Source of the DNA: an uncultured Clostridia bacterium
GTDB taxonomy: Bacteria > Bacillota > Clostridia > TANB77 > CAG-508
Direction: 5' to 3'
Length of the DNA stretch: 64,000 nt
NCBI GenBank assembly: GCA_947630185.1
Contig: CANRGT010000003.1
Span: forward strand, 1 to 64,000
Part shown: one piece after another, positions 33,624 through 43,234 of the stretch
Position numbering within the stretch: position 1 is the stretch's first letter
Layout of the letters: the number at the start of each line of letters is the position of its first letter
Position numbers and translations under genes: made by a program
The notes under the pieces: generated by a model
Database searches by the model: none
What the model was told of the DNA's origin: nothing
Seen by the model: only the letters and a program-made list of their open reading frames with translations

Positions 33624-33786
33624 TTTAAACAAAAAAATAATAAAATGATAAAAAAATATAAAATTTGACAAAAAAACCTTGACTATTTTATAAGCAAAGT
33701 ATAAAATGTTAACAAATAAGAAAATTATGTATAAGTTTTATTATTTTTTGAAATAATAAAAATAAAACATCAAAAGAAAAAGGAGA

Positions 33787-34125
33787 TTGAAAAAAATGAA
33801 AAATCAAAAAATTATTTTAGTATTTGCATTAGTAGCAATATTTTTATTAGTTATGGCAAACTTAGTACAAGCAACAAACAATACATTACAAATAAACCCA
33901 CCACCAGAATATAATGGTCAACAATCTGGAAACAATGCAGTAGGGAATAACACACCAGTTAATAATGCACAAGCAAACAATACATTACCTACAAATAATT
34001 CTGCAAATAATACATTACCACAAACAGGTGTAACAGAAGATACAACATTATTTGTATTCATTACAATATGTGTAGCATCAGCAATATATGCATTTATTAA
34101 AATCAAAAATTATAAAAATATTTAA
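33787..34125 (+). CDS. Small LPXTG-type surface protein
   Basis: Signal peptide, Asn-rich linker, NTLPQTG, C-terminal TM and KIKNYKN tail. Confidence 0.75.
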   Translation: MKKMKNQKIILVFALVAIFLLVMANLVQATNNTLQINPPPEYNGQQSGNNAVGNNTPVNNAQANNTLPTNNSANNTLPQTGVTEDTTLFVFITICVASAIYAFIKIKNYKNI

Positions 34126-34246
34126 TTAAATATATAAAAGGCAAGAGAAATTCTACTTATGAAATCAAAGATTTACTGAATAGAATTTCTTAATGATTTT
34201 GTTAAATTTGTAGACAAAAAACTGTAGAGATTTTTCTCTACAGTTT

Positions 34247-34939
34247 TTAAAGTTTCTCAGTCGCTTTTACAACAGTTCTTTTTCCATTTACATTATTACA
34301 CGTAATAAGAGTTACAATTTTTTTATTTCCAACTTCTTGGTTAGTACAAGATAAATCATTCACATTAACTTCATATTTATCAAAAACTGAGTATACAATT
34401 TTTCTACCATTTAAATCATAAATTTCTACCAAATCATTTTTAGACAGTTGCTTTAATTTACTAAAAAATCTATTATCTACATAATTATGACCTGCAATAC
34501 ATAAATTTCCTACTTCATTTGGCATTGGACCTGCAAATCTGCAAAGTGAAATTTTTAATAATTCTTTATTACTTTCTGATAAAATAGGATAGTTTAAATT
34601 TATTTTATCAATACAAAGCATTCCTATTACAAATGGATTTTCAATTATAGTAGATGTGTTTTCTATTTGTGCTTCAGTAAATTCATCATCTTGATATAAA
34701 GTAGTTAATGTATAATTTTTCAAAAGTTGTTTTGATATTTTTTCTTGTTCATTTTTTTTGTAAAAGTGATAAAATAAAACAAAAAGAGATATTACAGCTA
34801 GTATTAAAGAAATAAAAAATTGTAAAGGATATTTATTTAATTTAAAAAAAGAAATTTTATTATTAGAAGTTTTTGTATTAGAATGTTTTTTTTCTTGAAA
34901 TGAGCTACTATATTCTATAATTTGATTCATAATTATCAC
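34247..34939 (-). CDS. Sortase
   Basis: NLCIAGHNYVDNRFFSKLKQL and VTLITCNNVNGKRTVVKA. Confidence 0.85.
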   Translation of the reverse strand: MIIMNQIIEYSSSFQEKKHSNTKTSNNKISFFKLNKYPLQFFISLILAVISLFVLFYHFYKKNEQEKISKQLLKNYTLTTLYQDDEFTEAQIENTSTIIENPFVIGMLCIDKINLNYPILSESNKELLKISLCRFAGPMPNEVGNLCIAGHNYVDNRFFSKLKQLSKNDLVEIYDLNGRKIVYSVFDKYEVNVNDLSCTNQEVGNKKIVTLITCNNVNGKRTVVKATEKL

Positions 34940-35154
34940 CTTATAAATTAATCTTCTTATTTAGTATTGACATTATAAACAAAAATATTTATTAAAATTT
35001 AGAAATTTTAAAAATAAAAAGAAAACGAAATTACTATAATATACTATAAGCTAAATTTAACAAAAATTAAAAAAATGTATTATTTTTAAAAAAAGAGATG
35101 TAAAAATAAATAATCTATGATAGAATACAAATATAAAATTTAATATTAAGGAGA

Positions 35155-35874
35155 GTGTTATTATTGCCAAATTTAAAGTATAAAAGAGTATTGCTAAAAC
35201 TTAGTGGTGAAGCTTTGGCAGGAGAAAGCAAACATGGTATTGATGCAAAAACAATAGGTGGAATTTGTGACAAAATAAAAGAACTAGTAGATTTAGGAGC
35301 AGAAGTTGCAATTGTAGTTGGAGGTGGAAATTTCTGGAGAGGAAAATATGGCTCAGAAATGGAAAGAACAACATCTGATTATATGGGAATGCTTGCAACT
35401 TGTATGAATGGCTTAGCACTTCAAAGTTCGCTAGAATCAAGAGGAGTTTGCACAAGATTACAAACAGCAATTGAAATGAGAGAGATAGCAGAGCCTTACA
35501 TTAAAAGAAAAGCAGACAAACATTTAACTAATAAAAGAGTAGTTATATTCAGTTGCGGAACTGGAAACCCATATTTTACAACAGATACAGCAGCAGCTCT
35601 AAGAGCAGCAGAAATAAATGCTGAAGTTATATTAGTAGGAAAAACAATTGATGGCGTATATTCAGATGATCCAAAAATAAATAAAGATGCAATAAAATAT
35701 GATAAAATTACTTATTTAGATATTTTAAATAAAGATTTAAAAGTAATGGATTCAACTGCTACATCTTTATGTAGAGATAATAATATTCCTTTAATTGTAT
35801 TTGGAATAGATAACCCAGACAATATGGTAAAAGCTATATTAGGAGAAAAAGTAGGAACTATTATAGAAAATTAA
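35155..35874 (+). CDS. pyrH: UMP kinase
   Basis: [23 protein letters not shown]. Confidence 0.95.
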   Translation: MLLLPNLKYKRVLLKLSGEALAGESKHGIDAKTIGGICDKIKELVDLGAEVAIVVGGGNFWRGKYGSEMERTTSDYMGMLATCMNGLALQSSLESRGVCTRLQTAIEMREIAEPYIKRKADKHLTNKRVVIFSCGTGNPYFTTDTAAALRAAEINAEVILVGKTIDGVYSDDPKINKDAIKYDKITYLDILNKDLKVMDSTATSLCRDNNIPLIVFGIDNPDNMVKAILGEKVGTIIEN

Positions 35875-36044
35875 AACTATATAAATAAAATATTAAATAA
35901 AATTTAATTTATAAATTTTAAAGTCAAAAATAAAGAGTTAATTATAAAAACAATTAAAATAAGAAGAAAGGAGAGTATAACCTATTAAAATAATATAAAA
36001 TTTAAAAGTAAGAATAATTATTAAAGGTTATACAAAATAAAAAA

Positions 36045-36593
36045 ATGATGAATAGTATTTTTGAAGAAAAAATGGATAAAACAATAAGCGTTTTTAGAGA
36101 AAGCTTATCAGAAATTAGAGCAGGTAGAGCAAATCCTGCAATTCTAAATAAAATTACAGTAGATTATTATGGTGTACCAACACCTATAAATCAAGTAGCA
36201 GGTATTTCTGTACCAGAAGCTAGAATGATTTTAATACAACCATGGGATATGAGTTTATTAAAAGAAATAGAAAAAGAAATATTAAAATCAGATATTGGAA
36301 TAAACCCAAATAATGATGGTAAAGTTATAAGATTAACTTTCCCAGAATTAAATGAAGAAAGAAGAAAAGAAATAGTAAAAGATATTAGAAAATTAGCTGA
36401 AGATGCAAAAGTAGCAATTCGTTCTATTAGAAGAGATGCAATAGATGAAGCAAAAGAAAAAGAGAAAAAATCTGAAATAACAGAAGATGACTTAAAAAAT
36501 GAAGAAGATCAAATTCAAAAATTAACAGATAAAAAAGTAGAAGAAGTAGATAAGCTATTAGAAGCAAAAGAAAAAGAAGTTATGAGTATATAA
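36045..36593 (+). CDS. frr: Ribosome recycling factor
   Basis: LSEIRAGRANPAILNKITVDYYGVPTPINQVA. Confidence 0.96.
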   Translation: MMNSIFEEKMDKTISVFRESLSEIRAGRANPAILNKITVDYYGVPTPINQVAGISVPEARMILIQPWDMSLLKEIEKEILKSDIGINPNNDGKVIRLTFPELNEERRKEIVKDIRKLAEDAKVAIRSIRRDAIDEAKEKEKKSEITEDDLKNEEDQIQKLTDKKVEEVDKLLEAKEKEVMSI

Positions 36594-36701
36594 TTCATAA
36601 GCTAGTTATTAAAAATAAAAAATTACAAGTATTTAATTTATATAAGAATAGAATAATAAAAAGTTAAATAGAATTATTCAGTAAAAAGAAAGGAATACCA
36701 A

Positions 36702-37409
36702 ATGGAGGAAAAACTATTACCACAGCATATTGCAATTATCATGGATGGTAACAGAAGATGGGCAAGAGAAAGAAACTTAGAAACAAAACTAGGCCATAAA
36801 GAAGGTGCAGAAAACTTAAAAAGAATTGCAAAATATGCAAATAAAATTGGCATTCGATACTTAACCGTATATGCTTTTTCAACAGAAAATTGGAAAAGAA
36901 CAAAAGAAGAAGTAGGAGCTCTTATGCTATTGCTTCAAAAATATGTAGAAGATTTCTTAACTGACAAAAACATGGACAATATTAAAATCAATATCTTAGG
37001 GGATATTTCTAAATTAGATAATGGACTTCAAAAAAGTATACAAAGAATAGTAGAAAAAACAAGTTCAAATACAGGGCTTACTTTAAACATTGCATTTAAT
37101 TATGGTGGTAGAGATGAAATTGTAAAAGCAACACAGAAAATAGCTACAAAAGTTAAAAATGGTGAAATACAAATAGATGAAATTAATGAAGATTTGGTTT
37201 CAAACTCTCTTTATACAGCAGGTCAGCCAGATCCAGACCTTTTAATAAGACCAGGCGGAGAGCAAAGAATTAGCAACTATCTTCTATGGCAATTAGCTTA
37301 TACAGAATTTTTATTTATACCTAAATATTGGCCTGATTTTACAGAAAAAGACTTAGATGATGCTATTCAAACTTTTGAAAATAGAAATCGTAAATTTGGT
37401 GGAAAATAG
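36702..37409 (+). CDS. uppS: Isoprenyl (undecaprenyl) diphosphate synthase
   Basis: HIAIIMDGNRRWARER, RPGGEQRISNYLLWQLAYTEF. Confidence 0.96.
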   Translation: MEEKLLPQHIAIIMDGNRRWARERNLETKLGHKEGAENLKRIAKYANKIGIRYLTVYAFSTENWKRTKEEVGALMLLLQKYVEDFLTDKNMDNIKINILGDISKLDNGLQKSIQRIVEKTSSNTGLTLNIAFNYGGRDEIVKATQKIATKVKNGEIQIDEINEDLVSNSLYTAGQPDPDLLIRPGGEQRISNYLLWQLAYTEFLFIPKYWPDFTEKDLDDAIQTFENRNRKFGGK

Positions 37410-37543
37410 ATTTATTTAGAATAAATGCAAATAAATTAAATATTTGAAATTAAAAAAATAAATGATATTTAACTTTATAATAAAAACATAAATAAAAACT
37501 TCAAACAAATGAGAACAAATTAAAAAACAGAGAGGAATAAAAA

Positions 37544-38360
37544 ATGAATTTTAAGAGAGTTGTATCAGGTTTAATCCTATTTCCAATAGTAGCAATTATA
37601 ATGGTATATGGAAATAAATATGTGGTAGATTCTGTTATTGCAGTAATTGCTATTATGAGCATACATGAATTCTATAAAGCTTTTTATACAAGCAATAAAG
37701 CAAAACCAATTACATGGCTTCGGTTATATTGCAGCTGCAACAATTTCTATAATACACGTATTTCCAAAACAAATGCTACTAATGATAATTGGAATTTTAA
37801 TACCAACTATTATATTGATTTTATTTTTACATACAATATTTAGTAAGTTAAAAATAAACATAATTGATATGTCAGTCACACTTTTTGGAATTTTCTATAT
37901 TGCAATATTTTTAATGTTCATATCAATTATTAGAGAAAATTTAGAAAACGGAAAATTTCTAATTTGGTATGTATTCTTTGCAGCATGGGGAACTGATATA
38001 TTTGCATACATAATAGGCAAAAACTTTGGAAAACATCATTTTACAGACATTAGCCCAAATAAAACCATAGAAGGTTGTATTGGTGGAATAATAGGAGCAG
38101 TTATTTTAGTAACACTTTATACTGTGGCTTGTCAATATATCTTCCATGTAGAATTTAATTATATAATTGTTATTTTAATTTCACTTGTACTTAGTGTACT
38201 TAGCCAAATTGGTGATTTATCAGCATCAGCTGTTAAAAGGTACACTGGAATTAAAGATTTTAGTAACTTAATTCCCGGTCATGGTGGAATGTTAGATAGA
38301 ATTGATAGCATCGTGTTTATAGCACCTTTTGCATACTTTTTGTTCATGTTGCTAGTGTAA
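37544..38360 (+). pseudogene. cdsA: Phosphatidate cytidylyltransferase, split by a frameshift (pseudogene or sequence error)
   Basis: Frame 1 MNFKRVVSGLILFPIVAII...KPITW then the protein continues in another frame FGYIAAATISIIHVF...GHGGMLDRIDSIVF; switch near 37718. Confidence 0.8.
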
Positions 38361-38461
38361 AAGCGTATTATTAACATTTTCTATTATATATTTTTTATGA
38401 CTTGATATATAATAGAAAATATAAGATATAAAGTAATTATATACAAAAAGGAGAGACAAAA

Positions 38462-39727
38462 TTGCTAAGTTTTATTATAGCAGCGATAAAAATAATTATT
38501 ATTTTAGGACTTCTTGTGTTCATACATGAAGGTGGACATTTTTTAGTTGCAAAGTTATGCAAAATAAAAGTTAATGAATTTGCAATAGGCTTTGGACCAA
38601 CAGTATGGAGAAAACAAGGAAAAGAGACTAAATATGCATTAAGATTAATTCCATTAGGTGGATTTGTTAATATGGAGGGTGAAGAAGAACGCTCTGATGC
38701 AGAAGGTTCTTTTAGCAAAGCAAGTATTCCTAAAAGAATTGCAGTTGTAGTAGCAGGTGGACTTGTAAATATTATATTCGCCTTAATCGTGTATTTTATT
38801 TTAATGAGTTGCACTGGAAACAATATTTCTACCACAATAGATTCTACAATTCCTGATACAGAAGCAAGTAGGGTTGGTATTGAAGCAAATGATAAAATTG
38901 TAAAGGTAAATGGAAAAAATATTCATTACAAAACAGATTTAGATAATGCACTTAAAAAATGTGATGGAGGCGAAATAGAAGTAGTCATAGAAAAGCCTGA
39001 TGGAACGAAACAAACCTTTAACTTTAAACCAATAGAAGAAAAATATAATTACACAGGAATTGCAATTTCAAATAGTGGAGATGAAAAAACAAAAGTAACA
39101 GCGCTTTACCCTAAGAGCCCAGCACAAGAGCAAGGCTTACAAGTAAATGATATTATAGTTTCTATAAATGGAATAGAGGTAGAGGGCGATGTTCAAAAAC
39201 TATCTTCAGAAATAAGTAAGGTGGTTGGAGAAAAAATAGAATTAGAAGTAAAAAGGCAAGAGGAAATAGTTAAACTTGAAATAAATCCAGAAGTTCGTTC
39301 AAATTATTATTTAGGTGTTTATATGAAAATGGCAGAAAACAACCTAGGAAATAATTTATATTATGCTGTTTTTGAAACTGGAGAATTTGCATTTTCTATA
39401 ATAGACAATTTAAAATTATTATTTACTGGAAATGTTACAATAGACCAAATGATGGGACCTGTTGGAATTGGTGGCGTAGTTGCAGAAACAAATGGCTTAG
39501 CAGATTTTATTTATATATTAGCATTAATTTCTATTTCACTAGGATTTACTAATTTATTACCATTCCCACCGTTAGACGGAGGAAAGATAGTATTATTACT
39601 AATAGAAGCAATAAGAAGAAAACCTTTAAATGAAAAGACTGAGATTACAATTCAAATGGTTGGTTTTGCAATTTTAATTGGACTATCTATTTTGGTTACT
39701 TATAATGATATTTTGAGGGTATTCTAA
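38462..39727 (+). CDS. rseP: RIP metalloprotease RseP
   Basis: FIHEGGHFLVAKLCKI; PDZ domain; LLPFPPLDGGKIVLLL. Confidence 0.93.
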   Translation: MLSFIIAAIKIIIILGLLVFIHEGGHFLVAKLCKIKVNEFAIGFGPTVWRKQGKETKYALRLIPLGGFVNMEGEEERSDAEGSFSKASIPKRIAVVVAGGLVNIIFALIVYFILMSCTGNNISTTIDSTIPDTEASRVGIEANDKIVKVNGKNIHYKTDLDNALKKCDGGEIEVVIEKPDGTKQTFNFKPIEEKYNYTGIAISNSGDEKTKVTALYPKSPAQEQGLQVNDIIVSINGIEVEGDVQKLSSEISKVVGEKIELEVKRQEEIVKLEINPEVRSNYYLGVYMKMAENNLGNNLYYAVFETGEFAFSIIDNLKLLFTGNVTIDQMMGPVGIGGVVAETNGLADFIYILALISISLGFTNLLPFPPLDGGKIVLLLIEAIRRKPLNEKTEITIQMVGFAILIGLSILVTYNDILRVF

Positions 39728-39758
39728 GAAAATGTTAGAAGATTATAAAAGAACTGTA

Positions 39759-39787
39759 TTGACAACTACTTGAAAATATAGTATAAA
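39759..39787 (+). promoter_or_regulatory. Sigma-A-type promoter of cassette B
   Basis: TTGACA (39759-39764), 17 nt, TATAAA (39782-39787). Confidence 0.7.
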
Positions 39788-39819
39788 ATAAATAATCAAA
39801 AGAAAATAGGAGGAAACAG

Positions 39820-39879
39820 ATGAAATTAGAAAACGCTTGTGGCTCTAGAGAGAGAGAGAGAGAGAGAGCCGTAATTTAA
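39820..39879 (+). CDS. Leader ORF B with (AG)n tract; current frame ends just after tract
   Basis: TAGGAGG RBS then ATG; MKLENACGSRERERERAVI*. Alternative frame open to TAA 40089-40091. Confidence 0.6.
   Translation: MKLENACGSRERERERAVI
39847..39868 (+). repeat. Dinucleotide microsatellite (AG)11
   Basis: Uninterrupted 22 nt AG tract. Confidence 0.98.
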
Positions 39880-39971
39880 ATAAAAAAGGAATTAAGCTAT
39901 TTGCAAGAAGAATAGCTAGTGTTTTAGTAGAAAAAAATAATAAAGAAGTAAATAATTTAAAAGATATAAAT

Positions 39972-40017
39972 AAAAAGGATAGACTATTTTATAAAAATAA
40001 AGTAGCCTGTCCTTTTT
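39972..40017 (+). terminator. Leader terminator-like hairpin, cassette B
   Basis: AAAAAGGATAGACTATTTTAT / ATAAAGTAGCCTGTCCTTTTT. Confidence 0.8.
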
Positions 40018-40212
40018 GTTGTTTGCAAATGAATAACTTGTTATTATTAGTTTTTTTCGAAAAAACGAAGAAAAATTGTGTTAGATTTTAATATTTTATT
40101 CTTTTAAAATATGACTTTAATTAGTAAAGCTTAAAAGAATAAAAAATACATAAAATTATAAATAAAGTAAATTGTATTTAAATTTACAAGACTAAGGAGG
40201 AAAAAAGGTAAA

Positions 40213-41526
40213 ATGAGAAAAAGAAGGGAGAATTTAAGAGAAAATTTTAAATTACTTGAAGAAAAGCAAGAGACTACTAACCAAGGAATAACATTAATAG
40301 CCCTAGTAGTAACAATAGTAGTGCTTTTAATTTTGGCATCGGTAAGTATAACGGTGGTATTTGGAGATAATGGAATATTACAACTTGCAAAAGAGGCAGG
40401 AGAAAAAACAAATGAAGCAAAAGATAAAGATTTAAGACAAATTGCAATGGCAGAGGCAGCAATGAATTTCGAAAATAAGGAATATAAAGGTGCAATAATT
40501 CCAGCTGGTTTTGCACCAACAAGAATCGAAGGCGAAGATAGTATTGATGAAGGTCTAGTAATTATTGATAGTAAAGGAAATGAATTTGTATGGGTGCCAG
40601 TAGATGGCATAGAAGGTGAGAATGATGTAGATGCTGAAAATGGTGAAAAAATAATATACAAACAAGACACAGTAACATGGCAAGAAAATCAATATCAGTA
40701 CAATGATTATAGAGATTGGTGGGACGAAGAAGAAATAGGGTTTAGGGAAAAAAGTGTAAAAGACAACGGAGGATTTTATGTAGCAAGATATGAAGCAGGA
40801 GTGCCAGAGAGTATAAACTATGATGAAACTACTAAATATACAGATAAAGCAAAAGCAGAAAATAGAAATAAATCAGCAATAGAAGTAACAAAAGAAAATT
40901 TACCAGCATCAAGGAAAGGATTACAAGCATGGAACTATGTAGACCAAACGGTTGCAAAAGGATTATCGGAAAGGATGTACGAAGATAGCACATCAGTAAC
41001 AAGTAGATTAATAGATTCCTACGCATGGGACACAATATGCCACTGGTTAAGTAAAGATAAGAAATATGATGTAACAGATAGTTATTCATGGGGTAACTAT
41101 GTAAATGTAGATTCAGGAGAAAATGTAAATGGATTATATTCAATGCATAGTATGAACTATGGTAACAAGTGGATTTTGAAAGAAAACCAAGAAAATTATA
41201 AAAGAGGGCCAGTAAATTTTAAAGCAAGGTCTGATGAAGGAGAACAAACATTATATGAATTAGCAACAGGAATATCAGAAAGAAATAAAGCAAAAAATAT
41301 ATATGATTTTGCAGGAAACATGTGGGAATGGACAACAGAAAAAGGAGACCGTAGTAATACAGTATCCGAAACAAAAACAGAACCCAAAGGGGACTTTGCT
41401 ATTCTACGAGGGGGCTGCTTTAACACCCTTAGCGATGGTGGCCCGGCGGCTCAGCGCGATGCTAGTAGCCCAGCTGGCGTCTTCAACATCCACATCGGCT
41501 TTCGCCCTGTACTTTACATACGGTAA
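40213..41526 (+). CDS. Pilin-like anchor plus FGE-sulfatase/C-type-lectin variable protein, cassette B
   Basis: QGITLIALVVTIVVLLILASVSITVVFGDNG; FAGNMWEWTTE...FAILRGGCF...IGFRPVLYIR at the very C-terminus. Confidence 0.8.
   Translation: MRKRRENLRENFKLLEEKQETTNQGITLIALVVTIVVLLILASVSITVVFGDNGILQLAKEAGEKTNEAKDKDLRQIAMAEAAMNFENKEYKGAIIPAGFAPTRIEGEDSIDEGLVIIDSKGNEFVWVPVDGIEGENDVDAENGEKIIYKQDTVTWQENQYQYNDYRDWWDEEEIGFREKSVKDNGGFYVARYEAGVPESINYDETTKYTDKAKAENRNKSAIEVTKENLPASRKGLQAWNYVDQTVAKGLSERMYEDSTSVTSRLIDSYAWDTICHWLSKDKKYDVTDSYSWGNYVNVDSGENVNGLYSMHSMNYGNKWILKENQENYKRGPVNFKARSDEGEQTLYELATGISERNKAKNIYDFAGNMWEWTTEKGDRSNTVSETKTEPKGDFAILRGGCFNTLSDGGPAAQRDASSPAGVFNIHIGFRPVLYIR
41400..41523 (+). other. 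Candidate DGR variable region, cassette B
   Basis: GC-rich block GGGGGCTGCTTTAACACCCTTAGCGATGGTGGCCCGGCGGCTCAGCGCGATGC...GGCTTTCGCCCTGTACTTTACATACGG ending at the stop codon. Confidence 0.65.
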
Positions 41527-42106
41527 AGCAGAGCAATGATAAGGGTACATAAATAAAAATCATAAAAGGATCTCTAATAATATAGATTATGTAGCAAATA
41601 TGTTACAAATATATTAAAAGGAGATTCTTTTTTTAATAAAATATGTACACTGTAAATGGTAAAATAATATGTAGGAAAATGGCAAATAAAAATGTTGTTT
41701 TCATTCATATTGTTTTATATTTCAAAACTGTAAAAAAATGTAAAAATATGTAGAAAGATTTTTCTTGCAATTTAACAAAATTCATGTTTTAATATTTATA
41801 GATTGCAAATTTGCAATATGAGCATTTTAAAAATGATTAGATTAACTTAAAGTTTATTTAATATTCAGAAGAATTTATTAAAGTTATATTTCAAATTAAA
41901 ATTAAAGATTAATTTCGCAAATATAAAGTCTTAAAATTTACAGATTTAAAATCTTAAAAATTTATTCTTTAAAAAGTTTCTTTTAAAAATCCAAATTTAA
42001 ATTAAAAGAGTAAAAGTAAAAACAATTTAGAAAGGAGGAAGTAGTTTAAACCATTATCTATTGCAAAGTAGCAGTTTAATATAGTAAGGAAAGAGAGGAA
42101 AAATAT

Positions 42107-42958
42107 TTGAGCGAAAAGAAATTATTATCTCCAAAAATAGATGTAGTATTTCAAGTATTATTTGGAGAAGTAGGAAGCGAAAGAATAACCAAAAGATTTT
42201 TAGAAAGCATTTTAGAACAAAAGATAGATAGTATAGATTTAAGCAAAAATCAAATATTAAGAAGAGAGAAGGTATTAGACAAGCTAGGAATATTAGATGT
42301 AATAGCAACAATAAATGGAAAAGAAAAATGTAATATAGAGATGCAGTTAGAGTCAGAAACGACAATAAAAGAAAGAATACTATACTATTGGAGCAGAGTA
42401 TATAGTAGGCAAATAAAAAAAGGAAATAAGTATGAAAATTTACAAAAAACGATAGTAATATTAATAGCAGATTTTAAAGTAGAAGGATTAGAAGAGTTAG
42501 AATACATAACAAAATGGAAAATAATAGAAGAAAAAAATCGAAAGTTAATATTGACAGATAAGTTAGAGTTGGTTATAATAGAATTGCCAAAGATAATAGA
42601 AGACGAAGCAAGAAGTGAGTTAATAGACTGGTTATCATTTTTGGAAAATCCTAAATCAGAGAGGGTGAAGAAAAAAATGAAAGAAAATGAAGAACTAAAT
42701 GAAGCAGTAAATAAGCTAGAAGAAATGAGTGAAGATGAATATTTAGAGAGAATAGCAGACTTAAGGGAAAAGAAGATATTAGATGAAAATACTAGATTAC
42801 ATGAAAGTTATAACAAGGGAATAACAGATGGAAGAAAAGAAGGAGAATTAAAAAGCAAAAAAGAAACAGCAAAGAAAATGCTAGAGAAAAATATTCCTTT
42901 AGAAACGATTATAGAAATTACTGGATTAACTAAAGAAGAAATCATGCAAGAAAATTAG
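42107..42958 (+). CDS. Rpn-family PD-(D/E)XK nuclease/putative transposase
   Basis: LLSPKIDVVFQVLFG...LDVIATINGKEKCNIEMQLE...KERILYYWSRVYSRQIKKG; C-terminal AKKMLEKNIPLETIIEITGLTKEEI. Confidence 0.85.
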   Translation: MSEKKLLSPKIDVVFQVLFGEVGSERITKRFLESILEQKIDSIDLSKNQILRREKVLDKLGILDVIATINGKEKCNIEMQLESETTIKERILYYWSRVYSRQIKKGNKYENLQKTIVILIADFKVEGLEELEYITKWKIIEEKNRKLILTDKLELVIIELPKIIEDEARSELIDWLSFLENPKSERVKKKMKENEELNEAVNKLEEMSEDEYLERIADLREKKILDENTRLHESYNKGITDGRKEGELKSKKETAKKMLEKNIPLETIIEITGLTKEEIMQEN

Positions 42959-43234
42959 CAATCATAGTAAGTGTAAAATTAATGTGGGCAAATACCTACA
43001 TTAATTTTTTTTATTTCTCAATAATATTAAATTGGGTAATTGTGATTTCCTAATTTAATAAAACATTTAACATAATGTCATTCATAGTAAGATAAAAATT
43101 TACAAACTTTTATAATTTCAATTTACTTTTTTATTAAAAAATGATATAAAATATTTATCAAAATTTAAAATATTTTTGAAAAATTAAAGACAATAAAAAG
43201 TCAAATTTCACAACAAACGAAAAGGAGAAGTACA

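Noticed and set aside
40002-40022. ACPFC peptide encoded by the hairpin right arm in the open frame (also after the TAA in A, C and D)
   Set aside because: Base-pairing constraint on the conserved hairpin explains the shared codons; no independent evidence for a functional Cys peptide.
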